Shown here in pieces: positions 16,583 through 25,443 of a stretch of DNA of 56,526 bases. The position numbers and the translations under genes are program-made. The stretch lies in assembly GCA_016928975.1 (NCBI GenBank), contig JAFGJR010000335.1, forward strand, positions 1-56,526, read 5' to 3'. This DNA comes from Sedimentisphaerales bacterium (lineage in GTDB: Bacteria; Planctomycetota; Phycisphaerae; Sedimentisphaerales; SG8-4). The notes beneath the pieces were generated by a model. That model did not search any database and was not told where the DNA came from. It saw only the letters and a list, made by a program, of their open reading frames with translations. Each line of letters starts with the position of its first letter. Within the stretch, counting starts at the first letter, position 1.

Positions 16583-17194
16583 ATGGCACAAACACGATCC
16601 GACTTGAAGAAACACGCTGCAAGGAAGTATCCGACGATCGGCGTATGTGGTCTGGATTGTGGCTTATGCCCGAGATACTACACCCAAGGGACATCGAGAT
16701 GTCCCGGATGTGGCGGTCCTGATTTCTTCAACAAACACCCCTCATGTTCCTTCATAACTTGTTGCGTCAAAAAGAAGAGACTTGAAGTCTGTGCTGAATG
16801 TCCAGACTTTCCGTGTTCCAAGTTCAAAACAGAGGACGAATATCAACAATTGAAGGAATCGTCTTCCTATCCCTCGTGCAAAGTGATCATGCTGAATCTG
16901 GATTTCATAAGAGCACATGGGATCGGCAAGTTCATGGAGCAGCAGAAGAAGCGAATCAAGTTGCTTGAGAGAATGATCGACAGCTTCGATGACGGCAGAT
17001 CCAGGAGCTTCTTCTGCCGGGCAGCATGCCTGTATGACCTAGCAAGCCTGGAGAGTGCATTGAGCGAGGCGATTCAGAGAATCAAGACGGACAATATCAA
17101 GCGGGATGATAGGAAAGCCAAAGCGCGAATTCTCAAGGAAATCCTCAATCCAGGTGACCGCGCTCTGCGCGTGCGTACGGGCGTCGCGCCCTGA
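16583..17194 (+). CDS. Cysteine-rich DUF3795 family protein
   Basis: A 203-residue protein. The N-terminal half has many cysteines in the DUF3795 pattern: VCGLDCGLCPRYYTQG, CPGCGG, CSFITCCVKKK and CAECPDFPCSKF. This suggests zinc or iron-sulphur binding, though the family has no established function. The C-terminal half is helical and basic. Start ATG 16583 is preceded by AAGGTGA; an in-frame extension upstream would translate the palindromic repeat and is rejected. The coding sequence is noticeably less GC-rich than its neighbours and is bracketed by palindromic repeats at 16516-16547 and 17213-17229, which together hint at horizontal acquisition. It does not belong to a visible operon. Confidence 0.82.
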   Translation: MAQTRSDLKKHAARKYPTIGVCGLDCGLCPRYYTQGTSRCPGCGGPDFFNKHPSCSFITCCVKKKRLEVCAECPDFPCSKFKTEDEYQQLKESSSYPSCKVIMLNLDFIRAHGIGKFMEQQKKRIKLLERMIDSFDDGRSRSFFCRAACLYDLASLESALSEAIQRIKTDNIKRDDRKAKARILKEILNPGDRALRVRTGVAP

Positions 17195-17212
17195 CTCTTG
17201 GGCGGTAGCCAT

Positions 17213-17229
17213 GGTGTGCGATGCCCACC
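17213..17229. repeat. Imperfect palindrome of the REP-like family after DUF3795
   Basis: GGTGTGC-GAT-GCCCACC, one mismatch in a 7-bp stem, followed by CTGCG in place of the CTACG seen elsewhere. It looks like a decayed copy of the family found at 604, 14237 and 16516. Confidence 0.5.
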
Positions 17230-17288
17230 CTGCGAATAGATGAGGATGCACTCATTCCTGTTCGGCACAGCATCCGCGCCAGTGCGTC

Positions 17289-17843
17289 TCAGGTGGTGAC
17301 CAGCAGGGCCTGGGCGACTTCTTTGGCTTTGTCGGGGCCGAAAAGGAGCTCGACCAGCTTCAGGGCGAATTCGATCGCGGTTCCGGGCCCTTGGCTGGTG
17401 ACGCAGTGGCCGTCAACGACAACCCGTTCGTCTAAGACATCGCTTGGGTGAAGCTTGTCGCGAAGCGACGGAAAGCAGGTTGCCTTGACGCCTTCGAGCA
17501 GGCCGTGATCTTGCAGCACGACGGCCGGCGACGCGCAGATGGCGGCATAGAGGCGGCCCGAGGCTTTCTGCTCTTTGAGCTTGGCGATCAGCGGCGCTGA
17601 ATCCCGCAGATGCTCGGCGCCGGGCATTCCTCCCGGCAGGGCGATGCAGTCGTACGTTGTGTTCGCGCAGTCGGCGATCGGCGCATCGGCGACGAGCTTG
17701 ACCCCTCGGCTGGCGGTCACTTGCAGTTGGTCTACGGAAGCTACGGTGACATCAGCGCCGGCACGCCGCAGGGTGTCGATGATGCATGTCGCCTCGATCT
17801 CTTCAGTCCCGTCAGCGATGGGAACGAGCACTTTCTTGGCCAT
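17289..17843 (-). CDS. DJ-1/PfpI family protein (YajL/ThiJ-like)
   Basis: A 184-residue protein of the DJ-1 subfamily length. The conserved glutamate is E15 in DGTEEIEA, the nucleophilic cysteine is C103 in AAICASPAVV and the central loop is ALPGGMPGAEHLR. DJ-1/YajL proteins act as chaperone or deglycase-like stress proteins; the biochemical role is debated. Start ATG 17843 is preceded by AAAGGAG; a longer form from 17873 is less likely. It is convergent with the DUF3795 gene and lies 144 bp downstream of the isocitrate dehydrogenase-like gene, so it may be separate or distally co-transcribed. Confidence 0.92.
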   Translation of the reverse strand: MAKKVLVPIADGTEEIEATCIIDTLRRAGADVTVASVDQLQVTASRGVKLVADAPIADCANTTYDCIALPGGMPGAEHLRDSAPLIAKLKEQKASGRLYAAICASPAVVLQDHGLLEGVKATCFPSLRDKLHPSDVLDERVVVDGHCVTSQGPGTAIEFALKLVELLFGPDKAKEVAQALLVTT

Positions 17844-17987
17844 ACGCACTCCTTTCTGTCCCTCGACACGCAATCTCTCGTCCGTTTGTCATGCTGAATG
17901 AAATGAAGCATCTGGGCACAGGGTAGCACTAACGCCTCGTTTTGTGCTTGGCGCAGGTCCTTCGCCTTCGCTCAGGATGACCATGGG

Positions 17988-19067
17988 TCAGCCTGCGATC
18001 TTCGCGATGATGGCGTCTGCCATCTCGCTGGTGCCGACAGCCGTCGGGTCGTTGCGGTCCGGCTTCATGTCGTAGGTGACGTCCTTGCCTTCGGCGATCA
18101 CGGCCGCGACGGCAGCTTCGAGCTTGTCCGCCTCGGCGGTCATTTCGAGGTGCCGCAGCATCAGGACGCCGCTGAGAATCAGAGCAGTCGGGTTGACCTT
18201 GTTCTGACCTCGGTATTTCGGCGCGCTGCCGTGCGTGGCCTCGAAAATGGCGGCCTTGGCGCCGACATTGGCGCCCGGGGCGACGCCGAGCCCGCCGACC
18301 AGGCCGGCGCAGAGATCGCTGAGGATGTCGCCGTAGAGGTTGGGCAGGACAAGTACGTCGTAGAGCTCAGGCTTTTGGACCAACTGCATGCACATGTTGT
18401 CGACGATGCGGTCCTCGAACTCGATGTCGGGATAGTCCTTGGCCACTTCGCGGCTGACCTCGAGCCAGAGCCCGTCGGAGAACTTCATGATGTTGGCCTT
18501 GTGGACGCTGGTGACCTTCTTGCGTCCCATCTTGCGGGCGTAGTCGAAGGCGAATCGCACGATCCGGTTGGTCCCGGCCACCGAGATCGGCTTGATGCTG
18601 ATGCCGGCGTCGGGGCCGATCTTACGCTTGCTGTGCCGGTTGAGCCAGTCGATCAGCTCCAGCGTGTCGTCGTTACCCTTCTCGAATTCGATGCCGGCGT
18701 ACAGGTCCTCGGTGTTCTCGCGGACGACGACCAGGTCAATGTCCTCGAATCGGCTGCGGACACCCTTGTAGCTCTTGCAGGGGCGCAGGCACGCATAAAG
18801 ATCGAAACTCTGACGCAGGTGGACGTTGATGCTGCGGAATCCCGTTCCCACCGGCGTCGTAATGGGGGCCTTCAGGGCTACACCATTCTTGCGGATGGAC
18901 TCAACGGTGGCATCGGGAAGCGGTGTGCCTTCCCGCTCCATTACGTCCGTTCCCGCCTCGGCCCAATCCCACTTGACGCCGGCGCCGGTCGCCTCGATGC
19001 ACCGGCGCGTCGCCTCGGCGATCTCGGGTCCGATCCCGTCCCCGGTTACGAGTGTAACGTTTGTCAT
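17988..19067 (-). CDS. NAD-type isocitrate/isopropylmalate dehydrogenase family, probably isocitrate dehydrogenase
   Basis: A 359-residue beta-decarboxylating dehydrogenase. [15 protein letters not shown] opens the protein. [20 protein letters not shown] and RPCKSYKGV follow, a form typical of NAD-dependent isocitrate dehydrogenases rather than Leu[43 protein letters not shown] and [20 protein letters not shown] complete the active site and cofactor loop. The reaction is oxidative decarboxylation of isocitrate to 2-oxoglutarate in the citric acid cycle. AGGAG lies about 11 bases before the ATG. Homoisocitrate or isopropylmalate specificity cannot be excluded, but no leucine or lysine genes are nearby. 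Confidence 0.9.
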   Translation of the reverse strand: MTNVTLVTGDGIGPEIAEATRRCIEATGAGVKWDWAEAGTDVMEREGTPLPDATVESIRKNGVALKAPITTPVGTGFRSINVHLRQSFDLYACLRPCKSYKGVRSRFEDIDLVVVRENTEDLYAGIEFEKGNDDTLELIDWLNRHSKRKIGPDAGISIKPISVAGTNRIVRFAFDYARKMGRKKVTSVHKANIMKFSDGLWLEVSREVAKDYPDIEFEDRIVDNMCMQLVQKPELYDVLVLPNLYGDILSDLCAGLVGGLGVAPGANVGAKAAIFEATHGSAPKYRGQNKVNPTALILSGVLMLRHLEMTAEADKLEAAVAAVIAEGKDVTYDMKPDRNDPTAVGTSEMADAIIAKIAG

Positions 19068-19172
19068 CTGGGTATACTCCTATCGTTCCGAAAAGGCGGT
19101 ATCGTACTCACAGTGTTCCCGCCGGTCAACCGTGGGGAAATCGCCTTGTGTGCTCGAAGGGCCGTTCGCTGG

Positions 19173-20351
19173 TCACACGGACCGGGCGCCGATCCAAATG
19201 CCGGCGACCCAGGTGCCGATCACGCTTCCCAGGTTAGCCAGGGCCACGACCAGCAGAATGCGGGTCACCGGATTGGCCCAGAAGCCCTTGAGGCTGCCGA
19301 TGGCGTCGGGCAGGTCTTCCAAGTCGCGAACCTTCGGTCTCTTGATCAGGGCTTGGACGAGACCCGCCACCCACCCGGCGGCAACCAGAGGATTCAGGCT
19401 GGTCAGCGGGGCGGCGAGAAAGGCGGATAGAATTGTCACAGGATGCGCAAAGGCCAGTGCTGCACCGGCGGCCGACAGCGACCCATTGACGAGCACCCAG
19501 ACGTAGACGTTCTCAAAGCCGTGGGCCGATCCCTTCGTAAAGCCGTACACCAGCAGCGCCACGATGGCGGCGGGGATGCCCCACTTCACAATCACGGGCC
19601 AGCGGGCCTTGGGCGGAAGCTCCTTGAGTTCGTCCAGGTTGTGCTGTTCGCCGATCTGTCCTGTGATGCCGGGGACGTGACCGGCTCCCACGACAGCCAC
19701 GACCGTCTTGCCCGGAGCACTGCGAATCTCCTGGGCCAGATAGGTGTCACGTTCGTCGATGAGCCGCTTCTTGATCTCCGGGAACTTGCCGGCAAATTCG
19801 GCCATGACCGCCTCGAGCTGGTCCCGCTTCTTGAGGCTTTCGATCATGTCGGCGTCGATCTCCTCCCGGCCAAAGAGACCCAGCGTCATCTGTGTGAACA
19901 GCTTGACTTTGTTCCAGAAACCCAGATAGCCCCAGACCCGTCTGAGCGTGATCTCGATGTTCCGGTCGGCCAGGACCAGGTTGGCCCCGGTTTCCTCCGC
20001 CAGCTCAATGCCCGCCAGCATCTCGGCACCGGGCTGGATGCCGAGCTTCTCGCCCAGACGCCGGTAGAAGGAGGTCATGATCAACTGCGCCAGGAGAAAG
20101 ACAGCCTTCTTCTGCCGGATGATCTTGAAGATGTCCATTTTGCTCCAGTTGTCGGCCTGGGTCAGGGCCTGATAGCGCGCCTGGCACAGTTCGACACAGA
20201 TCGCATTCGGCCGGACCTGCTCCACCGTGGTTCTCACGTCCTCGACGCTCTCTCTCGATAGATGGGCCGTGCCCACGAGATATATGTCTTTGTCGTCCAC
20301 CCTGACGTGGGCCACGCGCTCCGGCAGAGTGATATCTTCAATCGTATCCAT
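19173..20351 (-). CDS. TraB/PrgY family membrane protein
   Basis: A 392-residue protein. The N-terminal 250 residues are the TraB domain: YLVGTAHLSRESVEDV, AICVELCQARYQAL, GANLVLADRNIEITLRRVWG and VVAVVGAGHVPGI carry the conserved GTAH, E, R and GxGH motifs of this Tiki-like hydrolase fold. About four hydrophobic helices follow in the C-terminal 150 residues, anchoring it in the membrane. Family members include the enterococcal pheromone shutdown protein and many archaeal/bacterial homologues of unknown role; a metalloprotease activity has been proposed for the wider superfamily. Start ATG 20351 has AAAGGG five bases upstream. It is divergent from rpmB. Confidence 0.88.
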   Translation of the reverse strand: MDTIEDITLPERVAHVRVDDKDIYLVGTAHLSRESVEDVRTTVEQVRPNAICVELCQARYQALTQADNWSKMDIFKIIRQKKAVFLLAQLIMTSFYRRLGEKLGIQPGAEMLAGIELAEETGANLVLADRNIEITLRRVWGYLGFWNKVKLFTQMTLGLFGREEIDADMIESLKKRDQLEAVMAEFAGKFPEIKKRLIDERDTYLAQEIRSAPGKTVVAVVGAGHVPGITGQIGEQHNLDELKELPPKARWPVIVKWGIPAAIVALLVYGFTKGSAHGFENVYVWVLVNGSLSAAGAALAFAHPVTILSAFLAAPLTSLNPLVAAGWVAGLVQALIKRPKVRDLEDLPDAIGSLKGFWANPVTRILLVVALANLGSVIGTWVAGIWIGARSV

Positions 20352-20546
20352 CTTGCCCTTTCGGCTTGAACGCAGTAAACACTTGATCGGCAATGCATTA
20401 TACGCGGTTTAGACCGTTTGGCGAGAAGATTCGACTGGCCAACGCGTCGGTCTGGCGGCTCCAAATGGTGGGCGGTCCAGCGGCTCTAAGCCCGAATGCC
20501 CTGGAGTCGGCGCGGAAACATTTTCGCGTTCCTCGGCAGGTAGTTG

Positions 20547-20574
20547 TTGCACGAGCCGGATGTTTCGGTAGAAT
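20547..20574 (+). promoter_or_regulatory. Possible promoter for rpmB
   Basis: TTGCAC (20547-20552), 16-base spacer, TAGAAT (20569-20574). The -10 is good and the -35 weak. It points to rpmB at 20665. Confidence 0.4.
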
Positions 20575-20664
20575 GCAAAGTTTGCGTCTGCGCGGGCCGC
20601 CGGAACACGTGGTGGCGCGGCAAGCGCAACGAATGGTTGCAGAAAGCGATGCAGGAGCAGTTCT

Positions 20665-20931
20665 ATGTCGAGAATGTGTCAGTTCACGGGCAAGCGGACG
20701 ATTTCGGGCAGGAGCATCTCCCGACGGGGTAAGGCCAAGCACCTCGGTGGCGTCGGCAAGAAGGTGACCGGCGTCACCAAGCGGAAGTTCAAGCCGAACA
20801 TCCAGAAGGTCCGGGCGGTCATTGACGGCAAGGTCTGCCGCGTGCGGGTCTCCGCCAAGGCCATTCGCATGGGTCTGATCACAAAGCCCCAGAAGCGCAA
20901 CTATCAACCCGCCGAGAAGGCGGCAAGCTGA
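20665..20931 (+). CDS. rpmB: 50S ribosomal protein L28
   Basis: An 88-residue basic protein. The N-terminus MSRMCQFTGKRTISGRSISR, KVTKRKFKPNIQKVR with the typical KRxFxPNIQ pattern, and VCRVRVSAKAIR identify bL28. It is a component of the large ribosomal subunit near the L1 stalk. AGGAG lies eight bases before the ATG. A good intrinsic terminator follows at 20958-20990, so rpmB is probably transcribed alone or read through only partly into gatC. Only one cysteine of the zinc-binding type of L28 is present (MCQ), consistent with the zinc-free form. Confidence 0.97.
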   Translation: MSRMCQFTGKRTISGRSISRRGKAKHLGGVGKKVTGVTKRKFKPNIQKVRAVIDGKVCRVRVSAKAIRMGLITKPQKRNYQPAEKAAS

Positions 20932-20957
20932 ACGCGGCGGCATTGCCGTTGATTGCC

Positions 20958-20990
20958 AAAGCGGGGTGCAGTCTGCCTCGCTTTTTCTTT
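20958..20990 (+). terminator. Intrinsic terminator after rpmB
   Basis: AAAGCGGGG (20958-20966) pairs with CCTCGCTTT (20976-20984) with one G-T wobble around a 9-base loop, followed by TTTTTCTTT. It is well placed 27 bp after the rpmB stop. Confidence 0.75.
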
Positions 20991-21004
20991 AGGGGGAACT
21001 CGCC

Positions 21005-21313
21005 ATGCAGCAGAGGATCGATGCCGACCAGGTCAGAAAGGTAGCCAAGCTCGGGCGACTGGAGCTGACCGACGCGGAGATCGAGGAATTCACCGGTCAG
21101 TTGGGAGCGATCCTCGAATACGTCGCGAAGATGAACGAGCTGGACACGGCGAACGTCGAGCCATTGGCTCATTGCCTGCCCATCAGCAACGTTTTCCGTA
21201 AAGATGAGGTCAAGCCCTCGTTGGGGACAGAGGCGACCCTTGCCAACGCTCCCGAGCGGGACGGGCCCTTCTTCAAAGTGCCGAAGATCCTCGACGACAG
21301 TTCGGGAGCGTGA
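21005..21313 (+). CDS. gatC: Asp/Glu-tRNA(Asn/Gln) amidotransferase subunit C
   Basis: A 102-residue protein of GatC length. VRKVAKLGRLELTDAEIEEF, LGAILEYVAKMNELDTANVE and a C-terminal APERDGPFFKVPKIL are the family hallmarks. GatC stabilises GatA on GatB in the GatCAB complex, which amidates Glu-tRNA(Gln) and/or Asp-tRNA(Asn). GGGGGA precedes the ATG. The gene is followed by an unrelated esterase gene and then gatA and gatB in the same direction, so the complex genes are in one probable operon with an insertion. Confidence 0.96.
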   Translation: MQQRIDADQVRKVAKLGRLELTDAEIEEFTGQLGAILEYVAKMNELDTANVEPLAHCLPISNVFRKDEVKPSLGTEATLANAPERDGPFFKVPKILDDSSGA

Positions 21314-21366
21314 AGAACGAGTGCACGGATACGCGCAAGCAGCCATTGACTTTGGAGACGCCAACC

Positions 21367-22110
21367 ATGAGAGCCGGCAAGCAGTTGTATCTGGTCTTCG
21401 CCTTGGTTTTGTGGGGCTGTAGTGCCTGGGGGAAGAAGGCGGCGATGGGAGCCAACCAAGAGGCAAAGACACTGAACAAGCAGATCACGGTGACCTGCGA
21501 CTACTTGCTCTATTTGCCCAAAGGCTACGGCGAGAAGGACCAGAAGTGGCCTCTGATGATGTTCCTGCACGGGGCCGGTGAGCGCGGCAGTGATCTGAAT
21601 CGCGTCAAGGTGCATGGCCCGCCCAAGCTCATCGAGCAGGGTAAGGACATGCCGTTCATCGTCGTGTCTCCGCAGTGTCCATTCGAGCAGTGGTGGCCTG
21701 AGAAGATCGAGACGCTAACGGCCCTGCTGGATGAGATCCAATCGAAGTGCGCCGTTGACCCCGACAGGGTCTACCTGACCGGCCTGAGCATGGGCGGGTT
21801 CGGGACCTGGGCCTTGGGCAGTGCGCACCCCGAACGCTTCGCGGCCATCGCCCCCATCTGCGGCGGGGGCCAAACGTACCTGGCGCGCAAGCTGGTGAAC
21901 GTCCCCGTCTGGGCTTTTCACGGCGCCAAGGACCCCGTTGTGCCGCTGGCCGAGTCGGAGGCGATGGTCCAAGCCGTCACCCGTGCCGGGGGCCAGGCGA
22001 AGTTGACCGTCTATCCCGAGGCGCAGCACGATTCCTGGACGGCTACCTACGACGACCCGGAATTCTACGATTGGCTCCTGAGCCACAAACGCGCTGCGAA
22101 GGACGATTAG
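21367..22110 (+). CDS. Exported esterase/prolyl-oligopeptidase-like alpha/beta hydrolase
   Basis: A 247-residue alpha/beta hydrolase with an N-terminal signal sequence (LYLVFALVLWGCSAWG; cysteine follows LWG, a poor lipobox). LMMFLHGAGERGSDLNRVK supplies the oxyanion HG motif. The nucleophile serine is in TGLSMGGFGTWAL, the acid in FHGAKDPVVP and the histidine in EAQHDSWT, so the triad is complete. Relatives are feruloyl- or acetylxylan-esterase-like and phospholipase/carboxylesterase proteins. Start ATG 21367 has GGAGA upstream; a GTG at 21310 overlapping the gatC stop is the alternative. Its position between gatC and gatA, only 8 bp before gatA, is odd since it has no evident role in tRNA amidation. 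Confidence 0.87.
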   Translation: MRAGKQLYLVFALVLWGCSAWGKKAAMGANQEAKTLNKQITVTCDYLLYLPKGYGEKDQKWPLMMFLHGAGERGSDLNRVKVHGPPKLIEQGKDMPFIVVSPQCPFEQWWPEKIETLTALLDEIQSKCAVDPDRVYLTGLSMGGFGTWALGSAHPERFAAIAPICGGGQTYLARKLVNVPVWAFHGAKDPVVPLAESEAMVQAVTRAGGQAKLTVYPEAQHDSWTATYDDPEFYDWLLSHKRAAKDD

Positions 22111-22118
22111 GACAGATC

Positions 22119-23600
22119 ATGTCACTGACGGATCTGACAGCCATCGAATTGCGGGACCGGATCGCGGCTCAGCAGGTCAGCAGCGCCGAAGCCGTCAGGG
22201 CGGCTTTCGAGCAGATCGACCGCGTCGAGCCGACGGTCGGAGCTTATACCAGCCTGTTCCGCGACGAGGCGCTCCAGAGGGCGCAAGAGATAGACCAGCG
22301 CATCGCGGCCGGCGAATCTCTGGGGTTGCTCGCTGGTGTTCCTGTCGCGGTCAAGGACGTCATGTGCACCCACTTCGGTGCGACAACCTGTGGCTCGCGC
22401 ATCCTCGAGAATTTCCACGCCCCGTACGACGCGACCGCCATTCGCAAGCTGCTCGACGCCGGCGCGATCGTGATCGGCAAGACGAACATGGACGAGTTCG
22501 CGATGGGTTCGAGCACCGAGAACTCCGGCCTGAAACAGACGGCTAATCCCTGGGCGCCTAACCGGGTTCCCGGCGGCAGCAGCGGCGGTTCGGCTGCCGC
22601 GGTCGCGGCCCGACTCTGCACGGTGGCCCTGGGTTCCGACACCGGCGGCTCGATCCGCCAGCCGGCCAGTTTCTGCGGCGTCGTCGGGCTCAAGCCTACC
22701 TACGGGCGCGTTTCGCGTTACGGCCTGGTGGCCTACGGGTCGAGTCTCGATCAAATCGGGCCTCTGGCGCAGACTGTGACGGATGCGGCGCTGGTGCTGA
22801 ACGTCATCGCCGGCCACGATCCGGCCGACAGCACTTCGGTCGACGAGAGCATTGCGCCGGTAAGTGACTATCTTGAGAGGATCGACGAGCCGGTGAAGGG
22901 CTTGAGGATCGGCGTGGCGCCCGCTTTCAATGCAGGTGCCGATGAAGCGGTGCGCGCGGCGTTGGATACCGCCATCGGCGTCTACTGCAGCGCCGGTGCC
23001 GAGGTGGTCGAGGTCGAACTGCCGCACATGGACTATGCGATTGCGGCGTACTATGTGATCGCTACGGCCGAGGCATCCAGCAACCTGGCCCGCTACGATG
23101 GCGTGCACTATGGGCATCGCACGCCGAACCCGGCCGACTATGTCGAGGTCTACTCCAAGTCGCGCGAGGAGGCTTTCGGCCAGGAGGTCAAGCGGCGCAT
23201 CATGCTGGGGACATACGCCTTGTCGAGTGGGTACTATGACGCCTACTATCTCAAGGCACTGAAGGTCAGGAGCCTGATCCGCGGGGATTTGGTGCGGGCC
23301 TTCGAGCAGTGCGACGCGATCCTGATGCCGGTGGCGCCGACCACAGCCTTCAAGATCGGCGAGAAGACCGACGATCCCTTGAAGATGTATTTGTCCGACA
23401 TCTATACGATTGCGGCCAATCTGGCCGGCATTCCGGGCCTCAGCGTGCCGTGCGGCCTTGACGAAAGAGGCTTGCCCATCGGCTTGCAGATCATGACGCC
23501 GGCCTTTACTGAGGACAAGCTCCTGCGCATCGCACGCATGTTCGAGGCCGCCACCGATTGGCATACGAAGAAGCCGCCTATGGTTGGGACAGTGGGCTGA
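22119..23600 (+). CDS. gatA: Asp/Glu-tRNA(Asn/Gln) amidotransferase subunit A
   Basis: A 493-residue amidase-signature enzyme. The catalytic Lys is in VPVAVKDVM, the cis-Ser in PGGSSGGSAAAVAA and the nucleophile Ser in GSDTGGSIRQPA; TNMDEFAMGSSTENS is typical of GatA. It hydrolyses glutamine and delivers ammonia through GatB to the misacylated tRNA. Start ATG 22119 follows AGGA closely, 8 bp after the esterase stop; a longer frame from 22071 would overlap the esterase. Its stop codon TGA shares a base with the gatB ATG at 23600, so gatA and gatB are translationally coupled. Confidence 0.97.
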   Translation: MSLTDLTAIELRDRIAAQQVSSAEAVRAAFEQIDRVEPTVGAYTSLFRDEALQRAQEIDQRIAAGESLGLLAGVPVAVKDVMCTHFGATTCGSRILENFHAPYDATAIRKLLDAGAIVIGKTNMDEFAMGSSTENSGLKQTANPWAPNRVPGGSSGGSAAAVAARLCTVALGSDTGGSIRQPASFCGVVGLKPTYGRVSRYGLVAYGSSLDQIGPLAQTVTDAALVLNVIAGHDPADSTSVDESIAPVSDYLERIDEPVKGLRIGVAPAFNAGADEAVRAALDTAIGVYCSAGAEVVEVELPHMDYAIAAYYVIATAEASSNLARYDGVHYGHRTPNPADYVEVYSKSREEAFGQEVKRRIMLGTYALSSGYYDAYYLKALKVRSLIRGDLVRAFEQCDAILMPVAPTTAFKIGEKTDDPLKMYLSDIYTIAANLAGIPGLSVPCGLDERGLPIGLQIMTPAFTEDKLLRIARMFEAATDWHTKKPPMVGTVG

Positions 23601-25063
23601 TGAGTGACCTGTCGTACAAGGTGATTGTCGGACTGGAGATTCACGTACATCTCAGTACGCAGACGAAGATGTTCTGCGGCTGTGCGCTGAGTTTCGGGGA
23701 CGAGGCCAACAGCCACGTCTGCCCGGTCTGTCTGGGGATGCCCGGCTCGCTGCCGGTGATGAACAAGCAGGCGATCGAGCACGCGATGCTGGCGGCGCTG
23801 GCGCTGAACTGCGAGATCGCCGCCTTCACGAAATGGGACCGCAAGAGCTACTACTATCCCGATCTGCCCAAGAACTACCAGATCAGCCAGTACGACTTGC
23901 CTTTGGGCCTGAACGGGTACATCGAGATCCCGCTGGAGGGCGAACAGACCAAACGCATTCGGATCATCCGGGCCCATCTCGAAGAAGATGCGGGCAAGAA
24001 CCTCCACAGCGCCGGCAACTTCTCGCAGGTCGATCTGAATCGGGCCGGGACGCCGCTGCTGGAGATTGTCACCGAACCGGACATGAACAGTCCCGCTGAG
24101 GTCCGGGCGTTGGCGGTCGAGCTGCAGCGCATCGTGCGTTATCTCGGCGTCTCCGAAGGTGACATGCAGAAGGGCCACATGCGCTTCGAGCCGAACATCA
24201 ACCTCGTTATCGAAAGGGCAGGGCAGGAGTTCCGCACGCCCATCGTGGAGGTCAAGAACCTCAACAGCTTCCGCGCGTTGGAGCGGAGCGTTGCCTACGA
24301 GATCCAAAGGCAGCTCGACGCGTTCCTTGAGACCGGCGTGACGATGCAGATGGGCAACAAGTCCACGCGCGGGTGGAACGATGCCGACGAGGCGACGGTC
24401 CTGCAACGCGAAAAGGAAGAGGCGCACGACTACCGCTACTTCCCGGATCCCGATCTGGTCCCTGTGAGGACGACGCCCGAGTGGCTGGACGAGGTCCGGA
24501 TGCGACTGTGTGAGTTACCGATCAACAGACAGGTCCGCTACGTCGCCGAGTACGGGCTCAGCGATTATGATGCCGGCGTCCTGACGGCGGAGCGCTCGAC
24601 TGCCGACTTCTTCGAGCAGACCCCGGCGGCCGGCGCCGATCCGAAGCGGGTCTGCAATCTGCTCACGCAGGTTGGCCTGAAGCTGGCCCACGAGCGGAAC
24701 TGCGACATGCCAGGTCTGGGCATTGACCCGGCGGCGGTGGCGAATCTGGCCCAGATGGCCGACGCCGGGACCGTCAGCGCTACGGCTGCGGCTACCATCC
24801 TCCAGGCAATGGTCGAGACGGGCAAGACGCCCGAGGTCCTGGCCGAGGAGTTGAACCTGATCCAGAAGAGCGACGCCGGAGAGCTGGAGGGCATCGTCGA
24901 TCAGGTCCTCGCCGAGAACGCGCAGGCCGTCGAAGACGTCGTCAGCGGCGGTAAGAAGAGCAAGAAGGCCAGAGGGTTCCTGCTGGGCCAGGTCATACAG
25001 GAGACCAAGGGACAAGCCAATCCGAAGGTGGTGTCGGAGATTCTGGACCGCAAGCTCAAGTGA
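23600..25063 (+). CDS. gatB: Asp/Glu-tRNA(Asn/Gln) amidotransferase subunit B
   Basis: A 487-residue protein. VIVGLEIHVHLSTQTKMFCG and the C-x-C...CLGMPGSLPV zinc motif open it. KNYQISQYDLPLG, HLEEDAGKNLHS, DLNRAGTPLLEIVTEPDM and EVKNLNSFRALERS follow. The C-terminal YqeY-like helical tail, which contacts tRNA, is present. GatB transfers ammonia to the activated carboxylate of Glu- or Asp-tRNA. The start overlaps the gatA stop by one base. Presence of the full CAB set implies an indirect route to Gln-tRNA and/or Asn-tRNA. Confidence 0.97.
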   Translation: MSDLSYKVIVGLEIHVHLSTQTKMFCGCALSFGDEANSHVCPVCLGMPGSLPVMNKQAIEHAMLAALALNCEIAAFTKWDRKSYYYPDLPKNYQISQYDLPLGLNGYIEIPLEGEQTKRIRIIRAHLEEDAGKNLHSAGNFSQVDLNRAGTPLLEIVTEPDMNSPAEVRALAVELQRIVRYLGVSEGDMQKGHMRFEPNINLVIERAGQEFRTPIVEVKNLNSFRALERSVAYEIQRQLDAFLETGVTMQMGNKSTRGWNDADEATVLQREKEEAHDYRYFPDPDLVPVRTTPEWLDEVRMRLCELPINRQVRYVAEYGLSDYDAGVLTAERSTADFFEQTPAAGADPKRVCNLLTQVGLKLAHERNCDMPGLGIDPAAVANLAQMADAGTVSATAAATILQAMVETGKTPEVLAEELNLIQKSDAGELEGIVDQVLAENAQAVEDVVSGGKKSKKARGFLLGQVIQETKGQANPKVVSEILDRKLK

Positions 25064-25081
25064 TACGATGGAGTGACGCCA

Positions 25082-25426
25082 ATGAAGCTGGCAAACAGCA
25101 CCGACGTGCGCAAGCTGCCCGTCGAGCATGAGGGGGCCGAGGGAGTCACGATCCAATGGTTGATCAGCAAGGAGGACGGGGCTGAGAACTTCGCGATGCG
25201 CCTGTTCGAGCTCGAACCCGGCGGGCACACGCCGCTGCACCGCCATCCGCACGAGCACGAGGTCTTCATTCTCGAAGGTCACGGCGTCGTCGTTCACGAG
25301 GGTCAGTCGTCGCCAATCCAGCCGGAGGATGTGATTCTGGTTCCGGGCGGCATGGAGCATCGTTTTCAGAACACCAGCGATACGATCCTACGTTTCCTGT
25401 GCCTGATCCCGGCGTCGGCGGTCTGA
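25082..25426 (+). CDS. Small single-domain cupin protein
   Basis: A 114-residue cupin with motif 1 GGHTPLHRHPHEHEVFILEG (metal-binding His residues and Glu) and motif 2 PGGMEHRFQNTSD. The fold is a beta-barrel that usually holds a divalent metal; functions range from dioxygenase to sugar isomerase or sensing. The start is taken as ATG 25082, eight bases behind GGAG; a GTG at 25073 is possible. It lies 18 bp after gatB in the same direction and is probably the last gene of that transcription unit. The catalytic role is unknown. Confidence 0.85.
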   Translation: MKLANSTDVRKLPVEHEGAEGVTIQWLISKEDGAENFAMRLFELEPGGHTPLHRHPHEHEVFILEGHGVVVHEGQSSPIQPEDVILVPGGMEHRFQNTSDTILRFLCLIPASAV

Positions 25427-25443
25427 CCGTCGGCGAGCGTCGT

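Noticed and set aside
22122..23564. Long minus-strand open frame opposite gatA
   Set aside because: It lies antisense to the well-supported gatA and has no motif or ribosome binding site.
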